23,407 nucleotides of DNA from JACOXT01 sp964372855 (GTDB taxonomy: Bacteria > Patescibacteriota > Microgenomatia > Levybacterales > UBA12049), in assembly GCA_964372855.1 (NCBI GenBank), contig CAYJRY010000014.1:1-23407 (forward strand). Direction: 5' to 3'. Both the position numbers and the translations under genes were made by a program. Positions 6,859-11,972 of the stretch are shown here, piece by piece. Within the stretch, counting starts at the first letter, position 1. Each line of letters starts with the position of its first letter. The notes beneath the pieces were generated by a model. The model made no database searches, was not told the origin of the DNA, and was given only the letters and a program-made list of their open reading frames with translations.

Positions 6859-7854
6859 ATGAATTCTAAATTGAAATCGCATCCTGAATATCAATACCTC
6901 GATTTATTGCAAGACATAATGGAAAATGGCGCAATTAAGCATGAGTATAATACCGGTATTGAGGAGAAAAGTGTTTTTGGCAGACAAATTCGATTTGATT
7001 TATCAAAAGGGTTTCCTCTTCTTACTACCAAAAAAGTTTTTACCCGAGGCATTATTATAGAACTTCTTTGGTTTTTGCAGGGGAATTCCAATATTAAGTA
7101 TTTGGTTGATAACAATGTACACATTTGGGATGAGTGGGCATATAGAATCTATAAAGATTCTAAAATTAAAAATGAGAAATTAAAAATGAGAAATCACAAA
7201 GTAAAAAATATAAAAATTTTAACACAAGAGGAGTTCATTAAAAATATTAAAGACCTACCTGCAAATTCACCTTTTGTAAAAAAATGGGGAGAGCTTCTGA
7301 CAGTGTATGGAAGGATGTGGCGGAAATGGCCAGGAAAAGATCATTTTATTGATCAAATAGATTGGGTAATTAAAAAAATTAAAAAATCTCCAGATAGGCG
7401 TCATGCAGTAGTCTCTGCCTGGAACCCTGATTTTATTTATGAAATGGCAAGTAAAGGTAATGCTCGTCCAGTTCCCCCATTTTGCCATACTATGTTTCAG
7501 TTTAACGTTTTGGGAGGGAAACTTCATTTACAGCTATATCAACGAAGTGCGGATATGTTTTTGGGAGTACCATTCAATATTGCAAGTTATGCACTTTTAT
7601 TAATGATGATTGCTCAAGTTACAGGTTATCAGGCTGGAGAGTTTATACATACTTTTGGCGATGCACATATTTATAAAAATCATTATGAACAAGTAAAAGA
7701 GCAACTCAAAAGAAAGCCTAGATCTTTACCAATTATGAAATTAAATCCCAAAGTGAAAAATATTGATGACTTTAAACCTTCAGATTTTGAGCTAATCGGT
7801 TATGATCCCTACCCACCGCTTAAGGGAGAAGTTACAGTTGTAGGGGGATTCTAG
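6859..7854 (+). CDS. thyA: thymidylate synthase ThyA (long form)
   Basis: Makes dTMP from dUMP using 5,10-methylene-THF, producing dihydrofolate. Seen in 331 residues: DRRHAVVSAWNP (179-190), the catalytic cysteine C209 in PPFCHT, QRSADMFLGVPFNIASYALL (228-247), HTFGDAHIYKNH and the C-terminal YDPYPPLKGEVTV. It has the insertion found in long ThyA (about 98-145), as in lactobacillar enzymes. The first part of that insert (SKIKNEKLKMRN, about 101-112) comes from tandem AAAATTAAAAATGAGAAA-type units. Four residues (VGGF) extend past the normal C-terminus, whose carboxylate closes the active site in known ThyA. It is followed 20 bp later by the four-helix-bundle gene and then folA. Confidence 0.93.
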   Translation: MNSKLKSHPEYQYLDLLQDIMENGAIKHEYNTGIEEKSVFGRQIRFDLSKGFPLLTTKKVFTRGIIIELLWFLQGNSNIKYLVDNNVHIWDEWAYRIYKDSKIKNEKLKMRNHKVKNIKILTQEEFIKNIKDLPANSPFVKKWGELLTVYGRMWRKWPGKDHFIDQIDWVIKKIKKSPDRRHAVVSAWNPDFIYEMASKGNARPVPPFCHTMFQFNVLGGKLHLQLYQRSADMFLGVPFNIASYALLLMMIAQVTGYQAGEFIHTFGDAHIYKNHYEQVKEQLKRKPRSLPIMKLNPKVKNIDDFKPSDFELIGYDPYPPLKGEVTVVGGF

Positions 7855-7874
7855 ATAAAAAATAAAACATAAAA

Positions 7875-8249
7875 ATGAAAAATGACAAGGAAAAATTTAA
7901 AAAAGAATTTAAGAAAAGATTATATTCGTTTATCTTAAAACATATTGCTTTTGTTGACACTTTAGACAGAAGAGATCCAACTTGTAGAGTTATTAGCGAG
8001 CAACTAATTGATAGTGGTACTGGTATGCTTTCGAATTATCTGGAGGCACAAGTAGCAAGTTCTAAGAAGGATTTTACCAATTATTTTCATCATTGCTTAA
8101 AATGCTGTAATGAATCTAAGATGTGGATTGCTGTTTTAAGAGATTCTAATAAAGCTGATAGGGAGAATTCCAATAATCTATTAAAAGAGCTTGACGAAAT
8201 AGCTAATATTTTTGGTTCGAGCTTGTTGACTTTAAAGGGTAGAAAATAA
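7875..8249 (+). CDS. four-helix bundle protein (S23/Avd-like)
   Basis: 124 residues in the S23 ribosomal/four-helix-bundle protein family. The hallmark SEQLIDSGTGMLSNYLEAQVASSKKDFTNYFHHCLKCCNESKMWIAVL (about 41-88) has the family pattern R/D-S-x-(S/T)-x-x-x-N-Y-x-E-A, SSKKDF and a helix with E-S/T-x-x-W. Family members are encoded in 23S rRNA intervening sequences or act as accessory proteins (Avd) of diversity-generating retroelements. No reverse transcriptase or variable repeat is seen here, so it appears to stand alone. It has charged termini and probably binds nucleic acid (inference from family). It sits between thyA and folA, an odd place without known functional reason. Confidence 0.78.
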   Translation: MKNDKEKFKKEFKKRLYSFILKHIAFVDTLDRRDPTCRVISEQLIDSGTGMLSNYLEAQVASSKKDFTNYFHHCLKCCNESKMWIAVLRDSNKADRENSNNLLKELDEIANIFGSSLLTLKGRK

Positions 8250-8305
8250 TTTTAAATTTTTAATTGTAGTTTTTATTTTTTCAATTTTCATTTTTATTTA
8301 GTTAT

Positions 8306-8809
8306 ATGAAGCTAAGTATAATTGCGGCAATGTCTGAAAATAGAGTAATTGGGAAAGATAACAAAATTCCATGGCATATTAAGGATGATTTGATACACCT
8401 GAGAAATTTGACTAAAAATCAAATAGTAATAGTTGGGAGAAAAACATATGATTCAATGGTTACTTATTACGACAAAAGTGGCAATCCAATGCCGGGAAGA
8501 CTTTATATAGTTGTCACAAGAGACAAAAATTATAAACCCACTCGAACAAATACAGCTATTTCTGACTCGATTGATGAGGCAATTAAGCTTGCGAAAGGGG
8601 AGGCGGAAAAAGAAGTTTTTATAATTGGCGGGCAACTCATTTTTGAGCAAACTATTGATAAGGTAGACAAGCTTTATATAACTTTAGTTGAGGGAAATTT
8701 TGAAGGCGACGCGTTTTTTCCTGATTATTCGGATTTTAAAACACTCGTGTCAGAACAAAAAGGAGAGTCTGAAGGCTACAAATACACGTTTCTTGAGCTT
8801 GAGAGATAA
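8306..8809 (+). CDS. folA: dihydrofolate reductase
   Basis: NADPH-dependent reduction of the dihydrofolate left by ThyA; 167 residues, normal length. Seen: SIIAAMSENRVIGKDNKIPWHIKDD (4-28) with W23 and the active-site acid at D27/D28, the cofactor-binding VGRKTYDSM (43-51), VVTRD (69-73), IIGGQLIFEQ (106-115), and the beta-hairpin LYITLVEGNFEGDAFFPDY. Together with ThyA and GlyA it gives a complete thymidylate cycle. The upstream gap (8250-8305) is AT-rich with ATTTTTAATTT-like units; no convincing promoter hexamers were found there. Confidence 0.94.
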   Translation: MKLSIIAAMSENRVIGKDNKIPWHIKDDLIHLRNLTKNQIVIVGRKTYDSMVTYYDKSGNPMPGRLYIVVTRDKNYKPTRTNTAISDSIDEAIKLAKGEAEKEVFIIGGQLIFEQTIDKVDKLYITLVEGNFEGDAFFPDYSDFKTLVSEQKGESEGYKYTFLELER

Positions 8810-8824
8810 ATTTTTGAATTACAT

Positions 8825-8853
8825 TTGACAAATTTATTCATCTCAATTAAAGT
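8825..8853 (+). promoter_or_regulatory. candidate promoter of the response regulator at 8871
   Basis: TTGACA (8825-8830), 17 bp, TAAAGT (8848-8853). The -35 is perfect and the -10 has four of six matches. A nearby TATAAA (8853-8858) is too far from this -35. Confidence 0.35.
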
Positions 8854-8870
8854 ATAAATTATAGATTGAA

Positions 8871-9260
8871 ATGCAAAAAAAGATATTATTGATCGAAGAC
8901 GAGGATTATATAAGACAGATATACAAAGAACAGATAGATGGTGCTGGATTTGTAACTGATGCTTACGCAACAGGCAAAGAAGGACTTGAGGCATTTAAGG
9001 CAAATCAATACGATTTGGTAGTTTTGGATATTATTCTTCCTGATTACAACGGTCTTAAAATTCTTGAGGAAATGAAAAAAGATCCTCTCAAAAAAGCAAC
9101 GCCAGTTTTAATCTTAAGTAACGCAGATCAGGATATTATTATAAAGCAAGGAATGGGACTTGGCGCTGCGGATTATCTCCTGAAAGTCCAAAGCACTCCA
9201 GATATGATAACTGACAAAATCAAATTAATTCTTGAAAACAAAAACAAGAAGTCCTCTTGA
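8871..9260 (+). CDS. stand-alone response-regulator receiver protein
   Basis: 129-residue CheY-like domain with no output domain. Seen: acidic pocket ED(10-11), phospho-acceptor D53 in VVLDIILPD, the switch Ser in LSNAD (about 103-107) and the conserved lysine in YLLKVQ (about 119). It ends right after the receiver fold. It is convergent with the pilus locus, which encodes three more such proteins, so it may act in the same phospho-signalling network (inference). It could also be a phosphate shuttle for an unlinked kinase. It is separated from folA by 61 bp containing a TTGACA box, so it is probably its own transcript. Confidence 0.9.
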   Translation: MQKKILLIEDEDYIRQIYKEQIDGAGFVTDAYATGKEGLEAFKANQYDLVVLDIILPDYNGLKILEEMKKDPLKKATPVLILSNADQDIIIKQGMGLGAADYLLKVQSTPDMITDKIKLILENKNKKSS

Positions 9261-9295
9261 GATTCAACGAAAATTTACCGCTTTGCTCTTATTAC

Positions 9296-9320
9296 AACTG
9301 ATAACTTAAATTAAGCAGTT
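9296..9320. terminator. weak hairpin between convergent genes
   Basis: AACTG, a 4-nt bulge, CTTAA, A, TTAAG, CAGTT form an imperfect hairpin in the 86-bp space between the response regulator and the pilin gene. A T-rich stretch follows on the plus strand. It is a possible bidirectional terminator; the evidence is thin. Confidence 0.3.
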
Positions 9321-9346
9321 TATTTTAGTAGTATTCTTGAAAATTT

Positions 9347-9856
9347 TTATCTCGAGGCTGAAATATTAGGACCGGTACCCTCTTTTCCGCAAGCTTTCAC
9401 AGTCACAATACCATTTGCATCAACAACCACAGAATAATTAGTTTCGTAAGGAGAAACTGGACTTGTAATACTTGGATCAGCAGGAACATCTTTTAAATAA
9501 GAAGCAAGAGGAGTCGCGAGATCTACGCACGCATCTGTAGCTGCTAATACATTACACCCACCAGTTGCAATATTCCCACAACCTGTGGCAATAGCCCCAT
9601 CGCTGATTTGAGTTTCTGCCATTCCGGTAGTTAATCCTCCAGGGTAAGTACCTCCATTGTCAACTATATACGCATGAATCGCAGTTAGAATACTAGCCAC
9701 ATCAGATGTTCTTCTTGAGTTTTTAGCATCTTGAACCCTTTTTGCTGGATTAAGAGCAACGAAGACTGCAACTGCTAAAGCTGCGATAATTGTGATAACA
9801 ATCAAAAGTTCGATAAGAGTGAAACCTGAAGATTTTTTAAATAATTTCAATTTCAT
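9347..9856 (-). CDS. type IV pilin-like protein (probable major pilin)
   Basis: 169 residues with a textbook class III signal: 11-residue basic leader ending SSG, cleavage before FTLIELLIVITIIAALA, glutamate at +5, then a hydrophobic helix (12-35). The mature head (about 130 residues) has cysteines arranged CGNIATGGC, DAC and KAC, which could form disulfides. After processing by a prepilin peptidase (not in the window) it would be assembled by PilB/PilC encoded upstream. It is last in the locus and has its own TTGACA promoter, as expected for the most abundant subunit. Which prepilin is the major one is inferred from this promoter and from size. Confidence 0.85.
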   Translation of the reverse strand: MKLKLFKKSSGFTLIELLIVITIIAALAVAVFVALNPAKRVQDAKNSRRTSDVASILTAIHAYIVDNGGTYPGGLTTGMAETQISDGAIATGCGNIATGGCNVLAATDACVDLATPLASYLKDVPADPSITSPVSPYETNYSVVVDANGIVTVKACGKEGTGPNISASR

Positions 9857-9860
9857 TTTT

Positions 9861-9900
9861 TACTTAATATTAAGTAAGACATATTTTTTTCTGTTGTCAA
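9861..9900 (-). promoter_or_regulatory. promoter region of the pilin gene with a 16-bp perfect palindrome
   Basis: Minus strand: TTGACA (9900-9895), then TTACTT or TACTTA at 17-18 bp as a poor -10. The palindrome TACTTAATATTAAGTA (9861-9876) overlaps that -10 and ends four bases before the ATG. The palindrome could be an operator for a dimeric repressor or a leader hairpin. Confidence 0.45.
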
Positions 9901-9915
9901 GGGGGTATTTTAGCT

Positions 9916-10881
9916 TCAAAATCTGAAATTCGTCTTAAAAAGAAGAATTATTTCAACAGCAATAATTACTGCAGTCAGAGCAATAGCGATTTTCCAAATT
10001 TTACTTTTTAGGAATACATAGCGTTTTGGATTAACAGTTGTTTGGGAAGAACCGTTTAGAACAGAAGTATTTGATTGATCTGATACTTTAATAAATTGGA
10101 GATTCAAGACCTTCTTGTCCTTGTCCTTAAAATCCTCCTGTATTCCAAGACTTATTGATGGACTGAGATTTTGAATCTCTGATTTCATTTTGTCCAATTC
10201 AAAATCTTTTAGATTTATATTGTCAGTATTTCCAAAGATTATTATTCTTTTGGGTGTAACGTTATTTTTTTCCGCAACATTTTCAATAATTTTTTTCAAA
10301 TTTTCTTTTACCAAAGGAAGACTAAAACTATATGTTGCAATTATTGCTTCATGTTCTAAGAATGTTAGATACACTTTATCGTATAAATAGACAAAAAGTA
10401 AGGGATTTACGTCTTTTTGATTTAAACGAGTAAATGAATAAGACAAAGGCTGAATTAAATCAAATGTTATCTTGGATTTGATAAGTATTTCTTTTAAAGG
10501 ATCGAACAATCGTTTAATACATGAGGCAGCTATGTATTTTTTGTCTCCAATTTCTTTGTAATCCCATATTGTTTCATTAAGGTCTTCGGGAATAAGTTCT
10601 TGCGCTTTTTGTTTGATAATATTTTGAACCGGATTCTCCGTAGGATTCAATGTAAAAGAAACAATATACACAAAATCTTCACTCAATAGAAGTCTTGGCG
10701 AGGTGCCAATTAACTTTTTACTTTTTTCAAGTATTTGAGCTAAATTATCCAAACTCCAATTAGATTCAAATAAAATTGTTTCTTTTGGTTTCTTTGCGTT
10801 CTCAACAGATGTAATTTTTATTTTGGATTTTGTAATAAAAACAACAGTAGTTTTATTCGCAAACATATTTTTATCCAGCAC
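9916..10881 (-). CDS. PilM-like pilus assembly protein with C-terminal membrane helix
   Basis: 321 residues, GTG start as given; an internal ATG (10866, residue 6) is an equal candidate. The protein looks like a divergent actin-like PilM/GspL cytoplasmic domain: an N-terminal VVFITKSKIKITSVE strand pair, a QELIPEDLNETIWDY segment (about 93-107) close to the PilM I-P-x-x-x-E/D motif, and alternating strands and helices up to about residue 225. A linker follows, then one hydrophobic helix (about 296-316), and the chain ends five residues later. In known pili PilM binds the short cytoplasmic tail of membrane protein PilN; here the anchor is built in. No separate PilN or PilO is seen. It lies between the PilX-like and pilin genes. 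A hairpin overlaps its start. Confidence 0.6.
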   Translation of the reverse strand: MLDKNMFANKTTVVFITKSKIKITSVENAKKPKETILFESNWSLDNLAQILEKSKKLIGTSPRLLLSEDFVYIVSFTLNPTENPVQNIIKQKAQELIPEDLNETIWDYKEIGDKKYIAASCIKRLFDPLKEILIKSKITFDLIQPLSYSFTRLNQKDVNPLLFVYLYDKVYLTFLEHEAIIATYSFSLPLVKENLKKIIENVAEKNNVTPKRIIIFGNTDNINLKDFELDKMKSEIQNLSPSISLGIQEDFKDKDKKVLNLQFIKVSDQSNTSVLNGSSQTTVNPKRYVFLKSKIWKIAIALTAVIIAVEIILLFKTNFRF

Positions 10882-10937
10882 CTTTCATTTTGAGCAATTT
10901 ATTACTGATGTAAATTCTCCATAAAAAGGTGCTGGAT
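10873..10937 (-). promoter_or_regulatory. 13-bp inverted repeat over the translation start of the PilM-like gene
   Basis: ATCCAGCACCTTT (10873-10885) and its exact complement (10925-10937) enclose a 39-nt loop. On the minus-strand mRNA the first arm begins just after the stop of the PilX-like gene. The second arm, AAAGGTGCTGGAT, contains the GTG start and an AAAGGTG that could act as Shine-Dalgarno for the ATG at 10866. The pairing would hide both. The loop holds a six-codon frame (ATGGAG...TAA). Confidence 0.6.
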
Positions 10938-10940
10938 TTA

Positions 10941-11321
10941 TTATATCTCTTTCCAGCTTGTTAGTGTTATTCCAGTTGAACTTCTTGTAAATTTGACCCT
11001 AACGGATCTTTTATAAGAAGTCGCGGTTGTTGAGACAGTAATATCCCAATTTGTTGGTCCTGCTCCGTTTAGGTAATAAGTTATTGTACATGTTCCTTCG
11101 GGTCTTGTGATTTGTGTCCCATTATATAATGGGTTTGCTCTAATTTTGAGCATTGCATCCTCAACGCATCCTTCAACAAAAGTAAGGGTACCCTCGCCTT
11201 TATATAAAGAAAGTCCAGACTGAGCCTCGCCAATCCCCAGATGTGATACAGTTGTTACGATACTAAGAGTAACAGCCATGACGATGAGAACTGTAATTAG
11301 AGCAATGTAACCTCTTTCCAT
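10941..11321 (-). CDS. PilX-like minor prepilin
   Basis: Start taken at the ATG giving MERGYIALITVL; a TTG five codons earlier lies within an upstream repeat and is less likely. A 4-residue leader (MERG) precedes the helix YIALITVLIVMAVTLSIVTTVS, so cleavage after G4 is expected. There is no glutamate at +5, as also in GspK-type pseudopilins and unlike the other prepilins here. The short head (about 90 residues) contains GEGTLTFVEGCVEDAMLKIR, like the helix after the membrane segment in PilX-type proteins, with two cysteines (CVED and CTITYY). It is probably a minor pseudopilin of the priming or tip complex. Family-level assignment only. Confidence 0.65.
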   Translation of the reverse strand: MERGYIALITVLIVMAVTLSIVTTVSHLGIGEAQSGLSLYKGEGTLTFVEGCVEDAMLKIRANPLYNGTQITRPEGTCTITYYLNGAGPTNWDITVSTTATSYKRSVRVKFTRSSTGITLTSWKEI

Positions 11322-11341
11322 AAGTATAAATTCCAAACTCT

Positions 11342-11436
11342 AAATTCCAAATCCCAAATAAATTACAATTTCCAAAAACTTAAATTCAAAACTTTTATAT
11401 TTTGGTAATTTAAATTTTGAACATTATTTGGAATTT
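11342..11436. repeat. AT-rich inverted-repeat spacer between PilX-like and PilW-like genes
   Basis: AAATTCCAAAT (11342-11352) pairs perfectly with ATTTGGAATTT (11426-11436). Between and around them are many TTCCAAA/TTCAAAA/CCCAAAT units. It fills almost the whole 142-bp gap between the two genes and belongs with the similar spacers elsewhere in the window. Confidence 0.6.
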
Positions 11437-11463
11437 GGTGCTTAGGATTTAGGATTTTCATAT

Positions 11464-11967
11464 TTAGTTGCTTCTTACTTCAGCGCTGCCGCGCATAGTT
11501 ATAGATTCATTATACTCCTGTCTTGGTCCTGAGTATGTGGAGGTAATTGTAAATTCAAAGCTTATATTTTTGGTTTTGTTGTCTGAAGAAGTGTAGCTGG
11601 TAAATGTTAGGCCTGTGATGTTTGTATCATTAGAGTTTAGATTGTTGTAAGAGGATCCACCATCTTGGGAGATTCTTATTTTACCGGAATTTAGATCAAT
11701 TATTGTGGTTGGGGCGGAGTTTAAATTAAGAACGCTTGCTGAAGTACCAGAGGTAGGTGAATTTATTGCCGTTGCGTTTCTTATTTCATATTTGATTCTT
11801 TCACTTATAAAACGGCCTTGAGAATACACTTCTTGCTGAACTTTACTTTTTGCACCGCTTGTAATTGCATCCCAGCCAAAAGGAACAATTGCCATTAACA
11901 TGATTGTGACGATCGCAATGTATAGTATAAGCTCAATAAAAGTAAAACCTTTGTTGTTGATAATCAT
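11464..11967 (-). CDS. PilW/GspJ-like minor prepilin
   Basis: 167 residues. The leader MIINNKG is followed by FTFIELILYIAIVTIMLMAIVPF, with the prepilin cleavage site after G7 and glutamate at +5. The sequence after the helix, KVQQEVYSQGRFISERIKYEIRNATAI (about 41-67), is the usual amphipathic helix of PilW/GspJ-type pseudopilins. The beta-rich head contains SQDGGSSYNNLNSNDTNITGLTF. It starts 5 bp after the stop of the giant prepilin, so the two are surely co-transcribed. The role is expected in the minor-pilin initiation/tip complex, where GspJ-type proteins sit next to the large GspK/PilX-type member. Confidence 0.75.
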   Translation of the reverse strand: MIINNKGFTFIELILYIAIVTIMLMAIVPFGWDAITSGAKSKVQQEVYSQGRFISERIKYEIRNATAINSPTSGTSASVLNLNSAPTTIIDLNSGKIRISQDGGSSYNNLNSNDTNITGLTFTSYTSSDNKTKNISFEFTITSTYSGPRQEYNESITMRGSAEVRSN

Positions 11968-11972
11968 TATAG

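Noticed and set aside
7795..7854. Shared PPxxGEVT C-terminal peptide of ThyA and the histidine kinase as one coding repeat
   Set aside because: In ThyA these residues align with the normal family tail (as in DPHPAIKAPVAV), and the DNA of the two sites is only loosely similar. Coincidence is more likely.
7875..8249. Diversity-generating retroelement suggested by the Avd-like protein
   Set aside because: No reverse transcriptase, template repeat or variable repeat pair was recognised in the window.
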